35,398 bases of DNA, from the NCBI GenBank assembly GCA_947631995.1, contig CANRNT010000023.1, positions 1 to 35,398 on the forward strand, written 5' to 3'. The notes under the pieces are model-generated. The model saw only the letters and a list, made by a program, of their open reading frames with translations, was not told the origin of the DNA and searched no databases. The stretch is from an uncultured Clostridia bacterium. Its GTDB lineage: Bacteria > Bacillota > Clostridia > Oscillospirales > Ruminococcaceae. Shown one piece after another: positions 28,007 to 35,328 of the stretch. The translations under genes were made by a program, and so were the position numbers. Numbering within the stretch: the stretch's first letter is position 1; each line of letters opens with the position of its first letter.

Positions 28007-28636
28007 TCACACCAGCGACTTCCTGTTGTAATCCGTTATATCGCTGCCCAGCTCTGCATACATCTGCGCCACCGCGCCGTGCGTTTTAAGCTCGCAAAGC
28101 TTTTTAAGTTCTGCGTCCGTCATACCCACAAGCTCTATAAACTCCACTCTGCCGTTTGGCGTGTCAAGCGTGTTTACCGACGGGTCGCTTATGCAGATAA
28201 AACCCGTTATCGCCGATTTTCTTTGAACATCTATGCCGGTTTGCTGACCCGTGTATATGTACTCGCTGGGCTGAAATATATCGCCGCTTTTGAATGTAAT
28301 GCGTGCAAGCGCCTGCAATATGCCGCAAACGCACCGTATCTCATTTTCCTCATCGGCGCAGCAGCTTTTTTTCAGCTTGAAAGTCATTTCATAGCCGTAA
28401 CCGCTGTATTCGGGATCGTCGGTCTCCTTTTCGTAAAGCTCCGAAAGCCCGTAACTTACAAAATGCCAGTAGTCGCCGCCGTCGTAAACGCTTATGCCGT
28501 CAAGAGGATCGTTTCCGCCCAACGACCATTTTACCAATGTTCCATAGTGCTTCGGCTCTGTCTGCCCGGGGTATATCCTCTCAAACTCCGCTGTTATAGC
28601 GTCCCAGCCGCTGCAATTTAATTCTTCGTCTGACAT
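28007..28636 (-). CDS. Suppressor-of-fused (SUFU) domain protein
   Basis: This 209-residue protein matches the bacterial SUFU family: GWDAITAEFERIYPGQTEPKHYG at the N-terminus, DPLDGISVYDGGDYWHFVSYGLSELY near 50-75, and the conserved GYEMTFKL. Bacterial members are often immunity proteins of polymorphic toxins, but no toxin is nearby, so the role here is unknown. The start is the ATG with AAGGAG 6 bases upstream; a longer open frame (39 codons more) lacks a ribosome binding site and overlaps the TfoX gene. It lies 28 bases after the TfoX-like gene, same strand. Confidence 0.85.
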   Translation of the reverse strand: MSDEELNCSGWDAITAEFERIYPGQTEPKHYGTLVKWSLGGNDPLDGISVYDGGDYWHFVSYGLSELYEKETDDPEYSGYGYEMTFKLKKSCCADEENEIRCVCGILQALARITFKSGDIFQPSEYIYTGQQTGIDVQRKSAITGFICISDPSVNTLDTPNGRVEFIELVGMTDAELKKLCELKTHGAVAQMYAELGSDITDYNRKSLV

Positions 28637-28664
28637 AAAATTCTCCTTTTCAACAGATTGGAAT

Positions 28665-28985
28665 TTATTTCTTCCGCTTAGGCTTTTGAGCCGGCAGCTC
28701 ATCATACATAGCATTAAACAAGCCTGCCAGAAATTCCTTGTTGTCAACTTCATCTACCAACAACATCTCTTTTGCTCCCTCGTAGGGCAGTTCATACCGA
28801 ACCGCGGGCATATAAGCGATCGCCGAACTGACCGGTTTAACAAGCAATCTGTCATCATAAATGCCGCCTGCTACTTTGCCGCGATAATAAATAATAAATT
28901 CTCCCATCATAGCCCGATAAGCAATGTCTTCAAGGTCAGACAGCTGTTCCAAAATAAACTCTAAGTATTCCTTGCTTGATGCCAT
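28665..28985 (-). CDS. TfoX/Sxy N-terminal-domain protein
   Basis: This 106-residue single-domain protein has the TfoX N-terminal fold signature: LSDLEDIAYRAMMGEFIIYYRGKVAGGIYDDRLLVKP, then an aromatic and acidic middle and a Lys-rich tail. In gamma-proteobacteria the full protein controls competence; stand-alone N-terminal domains in Firmicutes have no assigned function. GAGGTG is 5 bases before the ATG. It is probably co-transcribed with the SUFU gene. Confidence 0.82.
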   Translation of the reverse strand: MASSKEYLEFILEQLSDLEDIAYRAMMGEFIIYYRGKVAGGIYDDRLLVKPVSSAIAYMPAVRYELPYEGAKEMLLVDEVDNKEFLAGLFNAMYDELPAQKPKRKK

Positions 28986-29057
28986 GTTTACACCTCAAAT
29001 ATGTATTAACCGCTGTAATTGACCTCTTGCCTGACACACCTTTTCAGCGATCAGAAT

Positions 29058-29522
29058 TCACAGTAATTTCTCCAATTCATCAAGCAGTTTTCGTTTCATA
29101 TCCGCAAGCTGCTGCTCGCTTGGTCTGCTGTCATCGGAATACATTTTCTCCATAGGATACCACCAGACAGGACCTCTGCCGTTATTCCCGTAGTTTTCGA
29201 GGTCGCCGCTTACCCTCGGGAACAAATGCCAGTGAAGATGAGCATCACCCATGCCGAGCAGCTCATAGTTTATCTTCTCCGCGCCAAAAGCCCTTGACAC
29301 AGCATCGGCAACTATCGTCATTTCTTCAAGAAACTCAGCCCTTTCTAAAGGGTCAAGATGAAACAGCTCGGTCTTTTCACCGTGGCGCTTGTAAAGAAAC
29401 AGCGTGTAGCCGTAAAAATGCTGATAATCGCCTATCACCACATATCCCGTTTTAAGTTCTTTTACAAAATAAGGGTTCTCGCCTTTTTTGATCATTTCAA
29501 TTCGTTCGCATATCAGGCACAT
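29058..29522 (-). CDS. HIT-family nucleotide hydrolase/transferase-like protein
   Basis: This 154-residue protein has the histidine-triad motif HLHWHLFPR near residue 94. The N-terminal CxxC (CLICERI) is common in HIT proteins. HIT enzymes cleave nucleoside phosphoramidates or dinucleoside polyphosphates; the exact substrate is not readable. AGGAGA precedes the ATG. The downstream spacer to the TfoX gene is short, with no clear promoter between them, so a HIT-TfoX-SUFU transcript is possible. Confidence 0.85.
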   Translation of the reverse strand: MCLICERIEMIKKGENPYFVKELKTGYVVIGDYQHFYGYTLFLYKRHGEKTELFHLDPLERAEFLEEMTIVADAVSRAFGAEKINYELLGMGDAHLHWHLFPRVSGDLENYGNNGRGPVWWYPMEKMYSDDSRPSEQQLADMKRKLLDELEKLL

Positions 29523-29548
29523 AATTATCTCCTGCTGATTTCGTTTCG

Positions 29549-29876
29549 CCGCTTCCGCGGCAGCCTGCGGAGCGCAAATAAATTTTACACACGGCGCGGC
29601 GTTCTCTGAGAGAACGCGAAATGTTTGATATATCTTCTCAAAGGGAACGCCCTCTCTTGCAGGGCGTTCCCTCTTTCAAAATAGTCCACCGGACTATTTT
29701 GTAGGCGACTGCTTGCAGTCGCTGCACCCATTTGCGGAGCGCCTGCCGTATGGGGATTTCGCCGTGCTGCGGTAGCGTGCGCAAGCGAACGCAGGCGACG
29801 AGGGTTTCACCGGCGTATGCTTGCATACGCTGCGACCTTGACGACCCTTTTGAAAAAGGGTCGATCGAAAACTTTT
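29549..29876. repeat. Composite multi-hairpin element, copy B
   Basis: Hairpins in the same order as copy A: CCGC-TTCC-GCGG (29549-29560) with tag; GCGTTCTC/GAGAACGC (29599-29617); an 11-bp stem with loop CTCTTGC (29643-29653/29661-29671); an 11-bp stem with loop ACC (29677-29687/29691-29701); and CGACCC/GGGTCG closing a TTTTGAAAAA loop (29842-29863), then the CGAAAACTTTT tail. Between the last two, copy B has extra CTTG-loop hairpins (29705-29722 and near 29815-29832) where copy A has a GC-only stem. The stretch 29523-29950 holds no recognisable gene. Confidence 0.8.
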
Positions 29877-29955
29877 GATTTCTTGACATGATTTATAACT
29901 ATTATAACATATTATTTCCCAAAATAAAAGCCTTTTGAAAAATTTTTGCCTGCCC

Positions 29956-29984
29956 TTGACATTTGAGCTGTTATGTGTTATCAT
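29956..29984 (+). promoter_or_regulatory. Promoter of panT-coaX
   Basis: TTGACA (29956-29961) and TATCAT (29979-29984) are 17 bases apart, with TG one base before the -10. A second, less regular TTGACA lies about 70 bases upstream, just after repeat element B. The leader is about 87 bases. Confidence 0.7.
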
Positions 29985-30007
29985 ACAATCGTATTGTATC
30001 TTCAGCA

Positions 30008-30069
30008 GCGACTGCTAACGCCTCCTGACGTCGGTATTATCAGTCGCGAGAAGAATGATAACAAGGAGG
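30008..30069 (+). promoter_or_regulatory. Structured panT leader with anti-Shine-Dalgarno
   Basis: GCGACTG (30008-30014) pairs with CAGTCGC (30041-30047). Inside that loop CCTCCT (30021-30026) is exactly complementary to the ribosome binding site AGGAGG (30064-30069). The two interactions could compete, so translation may be switched. This suggests a regulatory leader; no known riboswitch class was recognised. Confidence 0.4.
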
Positions 30070-30077
30070 AACTTGAT

Positions 30078-30707
30078 ATGTCAAACACAAACCAAAAGAC
30101 TTCGGTGCTCAGCATCAAGTCGCTGACCTTGCTGGGTCTGCTGACGGCGATCGTTATGCTTTTCTCATTCACGCCGATCGGCTCTATCCCCATAGGTCCG
30201 CTCGTAATTACGCTCAACGTTATACCTATCGCCATTGCCGCGATAGCCCTAGGCCCCTTTGGCGGCGCTGTAATAGGCGGCGTTTTCGGTCTGATGAGCT
30301 TTCTGCAATGCGTGGGCATAGGCGTGCCAAGCGCTATGGGAGAGATACTTTTCAACATCAATCCGTTTTTAGCGTTCGTTCAGAGGTTTATACCTCGCCT
30401 GCTTGACGGCTTTCTAGTAGGACTGCTGTTCATGCTGCTGTCAAAGATAGGCAACAAATACGCTGCCTGCTGCATAACGGGCTTTCTTACGGCGTTTCTG
30501 AACACGGCGTTTTTCATGAGCGCGCTTGTTCTGCTTTTCGGCAACACCGAATACATGAAAAGAACAATGGACGGCAAAAGCTTCCTGCCGTTCGTGGCGT
30601 CGTTCGTTGGCGTGAACGCCATTGTTGAAATGGCGGCAGCAACGATAATCTCGGGCGCGGTAGGTTTCGCGCTTATTAAAGCAGGTTTTGTAAAGATAAA
30701 AAAGTAA
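30078..30707 (+). CDS. ECF transporter S component, predicted pantothenate (PanT-like)
   Basis: In this 209-residue integral membrane protein about five to six hydrophobic helices span roughly 15-40, 50-75, 80-105, 115-140, 150-175 and 180-205. The segment FTPIGSIPIGPLVITLNVIPIAI with the following GPFGGAVIGGVFGL is typical of vitamin-binding S components that share an energising EcfAAT module, not present here. Pantothenate is inferred from coaX 15 bases downstream and coaBC nearby. The start is the ATG with AAGGAGG 9 bases upstream; the frame is open 35 codons further but lacks a site there. Its ribosome binding site can pair with an upstream CCTCCT. Confidence 0.82.
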   Translation: MSNTNQKTSVLSIKSLTLLGLLTAIVMLFSFTPIGSIPIGPLVITLNVIPIAIAAIALGPFGGAVIGGVFGLMSFLQCVGIGVPSAMGEILFNINPFLAFVQRFIPRLLDGFLVGLLFMLLSKIGNKYAACCITGFLTAFLNTAFFMSALVLLFGNTEYMKRTMDGKSFLPFVASFVGVNAIVEMAAATIISGAVGFALIKAGFVKIKK

Positions 30708-30722
30708 GGGGGCGTAATTGCC

Positions 30723-31499
30723 GTGATACTTGCAATAGACGTAGGCAACACCAACATCGTTATAGGCTGCTGCGACAGCAAAGAAAACAAGGTGCTTTTC
30801 ACCGAGCGGCTTTCCACCAGCCACAGCGCAACGGTGCTTGAATATGCTATCTCTTTCAAAAACGTTCTGGAGCTTTACGGCATTGACCCCAAAGATATCG
30901 AGGGCGGCATGATATCATCGGTAGTGCCCTCTGCCACGCTGGCTATAAAACAGGCGGTCGCAAAGCTTACGGGCAAAAATATGCTCGTGGTAGGCCCCGG
31001 GATAAAAACGGGTCTTGTAATACAAATGGAAAACCCTAAACAGCTGGGCAGCGACCTTGTTGTCGGCGCGGTGGCGGCTATTGCAAAGTACAAAGCGCCC
31101 ATGGTGATATTTGACCTCGGTACTGCCACGACTGCGGCTGTCATCAACGAAAACAACACCTACATAGGCGGAATGATAATGCCGGGCGTAAATGTTTCGC
31201 TGAACTCGCTTACGAGCAGTACCTCTCAGCTTCCGAAGATAAGCCTTGAAGCCCCCAAAAAGCTGATAGGCGGCAACACCGTTGAGTGTATGACGAGCGG
31301 TATTTTCTATTCAACAGCCGCAAGCCTTGACGGCATAGCCGACAGGATAGAGGGGGAAATGGGTCAGCCTGTTACCGTTATAGCAACGGGCGGACTTGCT
31401 TCAACAATAGTGCCGTTCTGCCGCAGGGATATCATAATAAACGATGACCTCTTGCTGGAGGGTCTTATGATACTTTACAACAAAAACCGTGCAAAATGA
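30723..31499 (+). CDS. coaX: Type III pantothenate kinase (CoaX)
   Basis: It phosphorylates pantothenate, the first CoA step. In this 258-residue protein, of normal length, the ASKHA-fold motifs are DVGNTNIVIG at the N-terminus, GPGIKTGL near 92, GSDL at 109-112 and DLGTATT near 131. The usual GADR box reads GSDL: the catalytic Asp111 is kept but Arg is replaced by Leu112. It has a GTG start with AAGGGGG about 11 bases upstream; the frame immediately gives the expected MILAIDVGNTN. It is paired with panT and followed by a strong terminator. Confidence 0.9.
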   Translation: MILAIDVGNTNIVIGCCDSKENKVLFTERLSTSHSATVLEYAISFKNVLELYGIDPKDIEGGMISSVVPSATLAIKQAVAKLTGKNMLVVGPGIKTGLVIQMENPKQLGSDLVVGAVAAIAKYKAPMVIFDLGTATTAAVINENNTYIGGMIMPGVNVSLNSLTSSTSQLPKISLEAPKKLIGGNTVECMTSGIFYSTAASLDGIADRIEGEMGQPVTVIATGGLASTIVPFCRRDIIINDDLLLEGLMILYNKNRAK

Positions 31500-31540
31500 A
31501 TTTCACTATTCAATACTCAACACGATACAATACAAAAAAT

Positions 31541-31565
31541 AAAAGCCTCCTTTTCGGGGGCTTTT
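31541..31565. terminator. Bidirectional terminator between coaX and the ser operon
   Basis: AAAAGCCTCC (31541-31550) pairs with GGGGGCTTTT (31556-31565), one wobble, with a 5-base loop. T-runs on both strands allow it to end coaX and the minus-strand membrane protein gene. Confidence 0.85.
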
Positions 31566-31566
31566 G

Positions 31567-31899
31567 TTATGGGCGGTTTTCCTCTTTTGAGCTTATGAAC
31601 ACCAACGCTGTACCTGCCGCCGCGCCTATTATCGTACCGCACACAGCATAGTACACCTTGACCGACACCGCCAGCTTCACGCATATCACCATGATGACCG
31701 CCGCCGCGAGCATGGAGAACAAAAACAGTCCCCCAAAGCAAAGCGACAGCCTGTTGCGCCTTGCCCATTGCCGCAGCTTTCCGTCCTCTTTTACGGAGGG
31801 CTTTTTCTTTGCGCGCCGCTTTAAAAACGTGCCTAAAAAAGCGCAGACTACCGCTGTAAATACAAACGGCAGTCCTGCATATAAAAGCATTGTTTCCAT
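31567..31899 (-). CDS. Small membrane protein, unknown function
   Basis: I do not recognise this 110-residue protein. It has three hydrophobic segments, about 5-27, 52-75 and 82-104, with a Lys/Arg-rich stretch at 28-50 probably on the cytoplasmic side. It starts 7 bases after the serA stop, with no clear ribosome binding site, so translation may depend on coupling to serA. The terminator lies directly after its stop. It may assist export or regulation of serine metabolism, but there is no direct evidence. Confidence 0.6.
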   Translation of the reverse strand: METMLLYAGLPFVFTAVVCAFLGTFLKRRAKKKPSVKEDGKLRQWARRNRLSLCFGGLFLFSMLAAAVIMVICVKLAVSVKVYYAVCGTIIGAAAGTALVFISSKEENRP

Positions 31900-31906
31900 T
31901 ATACCA

Positions 31907-33058
31907 TTATAAAACTCTTACGCCGACAACGCCGTCGATAGCCTTGATAGCTTCAATGTCAACGCTGCCTGCAACGTCGAGCATGGTGTACGACCAGTCT
32001 TTCTTGGACTTGTTGACCATGTTCTCTATGTTTGCGCCCTTTTCAGCTACCATGCCCGTTATCTGTGTGAGCAGAGCGGGAATGTTCTTGTGCAGCACGC
32101 AAATGAGGTGGTCGCCCGTTTTTGCAAGCTCTGCGTTCGGGAAGTTTACGGAATTCTTTATAGTGCCCTTCTCGATGTAGTCAATAAGCTCGTGAGCCGC
32201 CATAACAGCACAGTTGTCCTCCGACTCGGGGGTTGAAGCTCCGAGGTGCGGCAGAACTATAACGCCGTCAACGCCGAGAACAACATCGTCTGCAAAGTCT
32301 GTAACATACTTAGCTACCTTGCCGTCTGCGATAGCCTTTACTACCGCTTCGCTGTTTACCAGCTCGCCTCTTGCAAGGTTTATTATGCGCACGCCGTCTT
32401 TCATGGTCGCTATCTGTGCCTCATCTATCATATTCTTGCCCTCGGGGGTATAAGGAACGTGCAGCGTGATATAATCGCTGTTTTTGTAGATGTCGTTTAT
32501 ATCCGCAACGACTTTTACCTGCGGCTTCAGGTTAAGAGCCGCATTTACGGACAGATACGGGTCGTAGCCTATAACGTCCATACCGAGAGAGATAGCGGCG
32601 TTGGCTATCTTTCCGCCTATTGCACCCAGACCTATAACGCCGAGCGTTTTGCCCATTATCTCGGGGCCTGCATACTTAGCCTTGCCGCCCTCAACTGTCT
32701 TGGGAGCGTCGGGAGTGCCTTTGAGCGAAGCAGCCCACGCGGCAGCCTCTGTTATCTTTCTGGAAGAAAGCAGCAGAGCGCATATAGCGAGCTCTTTAAC
32801 TGCGTTTGAGTTAGCGCCGGGGGTGTTGAATACAACTATGCCCTCCTGCGCACATCTGTCAACGGGAATGTTGTTAACGCCTGCGCCTGCTCTTGCAATA
32901 GCGAGCAGCTCGCTGCCAAACTCCATTTCATGCATTTTTGCGGAGCGTACCATTATAGCGGTAGGGTTCTCGATAGAATCTCCTACTGCGTAAGCAGCCC
33001 TGTCGAAAATATCTGTGCCGCAAGCGGCTATTTTGTTAAGAGTAAGAATATTGTACAT
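31907..33058 (-). CDS. serA: D-3-phosphoglycerate dehydrogenase (SerA, short form with ACT)
   Basis: It oxidises 3-phosphoglycerate to phosphohydroxypyruvate, the first serine step. The 383-residue protein has the dinucleotide fold GKTLGVIGLGAIGG near 140, the substrate-side RAGAGVNNIP near 55, and the catalytic Arg (INLARGELVNS), Glu and His (LPHLGAST). A C-terminal ACT domain (about 315-383) suggests serine feedback, although this short form lacks the extra domain of Mycobacterium SerA. GAGGT lies 9 bases before the ATG. The preceding gene is the 43-residue peptide, then serC. Confidence 0.94.
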   Translation of the reverse strand: MYNILTLNKIAACGTDIFDRAAYAVGDSIENPTAIMVRSAKMHEMEFGSELLAIARAGAGVNNIPVDRCAQEGIVVFNTPGANSNAVKELAICALLLSSRKITEAAAWAASLKGTPDAPKTVEGGKAKYAGPEIMGKTLGVIGLGAIGGKIANAAISLGMDVIGYDPYLSVNAALNLKPQVKVVADINDIYKNSDYITLHVPYTPEGKNMIDEAQIATMKDGVRIINLARGELVNSEAVVKAIADGKVAKYVTDFADDVVLGVDGVIVLPHLGASTPESEDNCAVMAAHELIDYIEKGTIKNSVNFPNAELAKTGDHLICVLHKNIPALLTQITGMVAEKGANIENMVNKSKKDWSYTMLDVAGSVDIEAIKAIDGVVGVRVL

Positions 33059-33084
33059 TTATATGACCTCTTTCATATCTTATG

Positions 33085-33216
33085 CTATACTGCAATAACA
33101 CGAACTATAATAATGCCCAGTACAGCGAGGATACCGCACACGACGGCTATCTTCCCTCTGATACTGTTTCGCCTTTTTATTCGTTCTTTTGTTTCTTCGC
33201 TAAGCTGAAAGCTCAT
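33085..33216 (-). CDS. 43-residue single-pass membrane peptide between serC and serA
   Basis: Its ATG overlaps the serC stop (ATGA), the classical coupled arrangement, and its stop lies 26 bases before serA. The peptide starts MSFQLSEETKERIKRRNSIRG, a charged helix, followed by a hydrophobic helix (about residues 23-43, with GILAVLGIIIV). This resembles a tail-anchored peptide with the basic side inside. It is too short for usual gene finders. The family is unknown. It may bind or modulate SerA/SerC or a membrane partner; expression is strongly suggested by the overlap but not proven. Confidence 0.6.
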   Translation of the reverse strand: MSFQLSEETKERIKRRNSIRGKIAVVCGILAVLGIIIVRVIAV

Positions 33217-34295
33217 GAATTTTCTGCCTCAAACTTCTTCATGAATTCAACAAGCTTCTCTACGCCCTCAATAGGCATAGCGTTGTATATGGAAGCTCTC
33301 ATGCCGCCGACTGTTCTGTGACCTTTAAGGTTCTCAAAGCCTGCCGCCTTAGCCTCTGCAACGAACTTCTTGTCAAGCTCCTCATCGCCGGTAACGAACG
33401 GAACGTTCATAAGGCTTCTGTCCTTCTTTTCAACAGTACCCTTGAACAGCTTGCTCTGGTCGAGGAAGTCGTAAAGTATCTTAGCCTTCTTCTCGTTGTG
33501 AGCCTTCATAGCCTCCAGACCGCCCATTTTCTTTATCCACTTGAACACCTTGCCGCAGATGTATATACCATAGCAGGGAGGAGTGTTGTAAAGAGAATCG
33601 TTGTCAGCCTGAGTTTTCCACTTGAGCATGGTGGGAACCGTAGCAGGGATATCATCTCTGATAAGGTCTTCTCTGATTATAGCGATAACAACGCCCGCGG
33701 GGCCTACGTTCTTCTGTACGCCGCCGTATATAACGCCGTACTTGGTAACGTCAACAGGCTCTGACAGGAAGCATGATGATACGTCCGCTACAAGGTCTTT
33801 GCCCTTGGTGTTCGGAAGCTGCCAGAACTTTGTGCCGTAGATAGTGTTGTTCTCACAGATATAAACATAGTCAGCGTCCTCGGGAATATCGAGGTCGGAG
33901 CAGTCGGGTATATAAGAGAAAGTCTTGTCAGCCGAAGAAGCTACCGCGACTGCCTCGCCGTACTTCTGGGCCTCCTGATAAGCTTTCTTAGCCCACTGAC
34001 CTGTGATTATGTATGCCGCCTTGCCATTCTTCATAAGGTTCATAGGTATAGCGGCAAACTGCTGTGAAGCTCCGCCCTGCAAGAAAAGCACCTTGTAGTT
34101 GTCGGGAATGTTCATAAGCTCTCTGATATCCGCTTCGGCGTCCTTGATTATCTTGTCAAACGCCTTTGAACGGTGGCTCATCTCCATTACCGACATACCT
34201 GTTCCCTGATAGTCGAGCATTTCCTCTGCCGCTTCCTTGAGAACTTCCTCGGGAAGCACGGCAGGACCTGCGCTGAAATTATACACTCTGCCCAT
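33213..34295 (-). CDS. serC: Phosphoserine aminotransferase (SerC)
   Basis: It transaminates phosphohydroxypyruvate with glutamate to phosphoserine, PLP-dependent. The 360-residue length is normal. Marks are NFSAGPAVLPEEVL at the N-terminus, FLQGGASQQFAAIPMNL near 70-85, the PLP Lys in GGVQKNVGPAG near 200, and the C-terminal KGHRTVGGMRASIYNAM. GGAGG lies 9 bases before the ATG. A consensus promoter lies about 65 bases upstream. It is first gene of a serC-peptide-serA-membrane protein operon, and it draws on the glutamate made by the nearby assimilation genes. Confidence 0.95.
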   Translation of the reverse strand: MGRVYNFSAGPAVLPEEVLKEAAEEMLDYQGTGMSVMEMSHRSKAFDKIIKDAEADIRELMNIPDNYKVLFLQGGASQQFAAIPMNLMKNGKAAYIITGQWAKKAYQEAQKYGEAVAVASSADKTFSYIPDCSDLDIPEDADYVYICENNTIYGTKFWQLPNTKGKDLVADVSSCFLSEPVDVTKYGVIYGGVQKNVGPAGVVIAIIREDLIRDDIPATVPTMLKWKTQADNDSLYNTPPCYGIYICGKVFKWIKKMGGLEAMKAHNEKKAKILYDFLDQSKLFKGTVEKKDRSLMNVPFVTGDEELDKKFVAEAKAAGFENLKGHRTVGGMRASIYNAMPIEGVEKLVEFMKKFEAENS

Positions 34296-34359
34296 AATTG
34301 ATTCCTCCGATTTGAAATATTATTTTTTATTAAGAACAAACATAATAAAATACTTTATT

Positions 34360-34388
34360 ATTATACCTCTTTTTCCCTCAAAAGTCAA
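34360..34388 (-). promoter_or_regulatory. Promoter of the serC-serA operon
   Basis: On the minus strand, TTGACT (34383-34388) and TATAAT (34360-34365) are 17 bases apart. An 8-bp hairpin, ATAATAAA/TTTATTAT, lies immediately after the -10 at the likely transcript 5' end and could stabilise the mRNA. Confidence 0.8.
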
Positions 34389-34498
34389 GAGCGGACGACT
34401 ACTTTTTATACAGCCTTTCAGGCGTTTGCATAATAACTAAATTTGCGTTTGCCGATTTGTGAAAACAGCCAAAATAAACCGCATTGTTAAAATTTTTA

Positions 34499-34527
34499 TA
34501 GACAAAACCTTAATTATGAAGTATAAT
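34499..34527 (+). promoter_or_regulatory. Promoter of aqpZ
   Basis: TAGACA (34499-34504) and TATAAT (34522-34527) are 17 bases apart. The leader is short (about 29 bases) and ends in AAAGGAGG before the ATG. Confidence 0.7.
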
Positions 34528-34562
34528 TTTATTATGAAAATTATAAAGGAGGCTGACAAGCC

Positions 34563-35279
34563 ATGAATTCAACTTTGAAAAAAGGCATTTGCGAGGCGAT
34601 AGGCACCTGTGTGCTCGTGCTTTTCGGCTGCGGAACTGCTATGTTCTCAGGCAATATTGTAGCAGTAGCTCTTGCATTCGGTCTATCCATCGTAACAATG
34701 GCATACACTATCGGAAAGGTATCCGGCTGCCATGTAAACCCTGCCGTATCGCTTGCTATGTTCCTTGACGGACAGATGTCAATGGCTGATTTTCTCAACT
34801 ACATCATCTTCCAGTGCATAGGCGCATTTGTAGGCTCGGGCATACTTGCCATCATCGTTAAGACATTTGGCATGGACCTTGAGGATATGAGCATGGGAGC
34901 AAACGGCTTCGGAGCGAGATCCTTGTATTCAGGCGGCGACTACGACAGCTTTACTATAAACTGGTTCGGCGCTCTGCTCGTTGAGATCATTCTCACATTC
35001 GTGTTTATCCTCGTTATCTTCGCTGTTACAGACAGAAAGATGAAGTCCGCAGGCGTGTTCATAGGTGTTGCTCTGCTGTTCGTTCACATTCTCGGCATAC
35101 CGCTTACTGGCACTTCCGTAAACCCTGCAAGAAGCCTTGCTCCGGCGTTCTTTGCTATCCCCAACACCGACTGGGATTCGTTAAAGCAGCTTTGGGTATT
35201 CATTGTAGGTCCTGTTATAGGAGCTCTTCTGGCTACCATAGCTAACCGCGCTCTTATCAGAGGCGAAGGCGACGACTAA
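34563..35279 (+). CDS. aqpZ: MIP-family aquaporin (AqpZ-like)
   Basis: This 238-residue channel has six predicted membrane helices and two half-helices carrying the NPA motifs (N59-P60-A61 and N187-P188-A189). The selectivity-filter residues Phe39, His175, Thr184 and Arg190 match E. coli AqpZ, so water rather than glycerol is the expected substrate. An acidic loop at 103-130 (DLEDMSMG, GGDYDSF) is longer than in E. coli. The start follows AAAGGAGG. It has its own promoter and is divergent from serC. A role in ammonia passage is conceivable in this setting, but the filter is of the water type and no AmtB gene is present in the window. Confidence 0.93.
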   Translation: MNSTLKKGICEAIGTCVLVLFGCGTAMFSGNIVAVALAFGLSIVTMAYTIGKVSGCHVNPAVSLAMFLDGQMSMADFLNYIIFQCIGAFVGSGILAIIVKTFGMDLEDMSMGANGFGARSLYSGGDYDSFTINWFGALLVEIILTFVFILVIFAVTDRKMKSAGVFIGVALLFVHILGIPLTGTSVNPARSLAPAFFAIPNTDWDSLKQLWVFIVGPVIGALLATIANRALIRGEGDD

Positions 35280-35328
35280 ACGCCGTACAAAAGCTTAACT
35301 GCAAAATAAAAGTCCGTTCATAATGAAA

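Noticed and set aside
28637-28753. Longer N-terminus of the SUFU protein
   Set aside because: The extension overlaps the TfoX gene in another frame and has no ribosome binding site, whereas the inner ATG has AAGGAG at 6 bases.
34563-35279. Ammonium or glycerol channel assignment for the MIP protein
   Set aside because: Phe39, His175, Thr184 and Arg190 match the water-selective AqpZ filter; glycerol facilitators lack the His.
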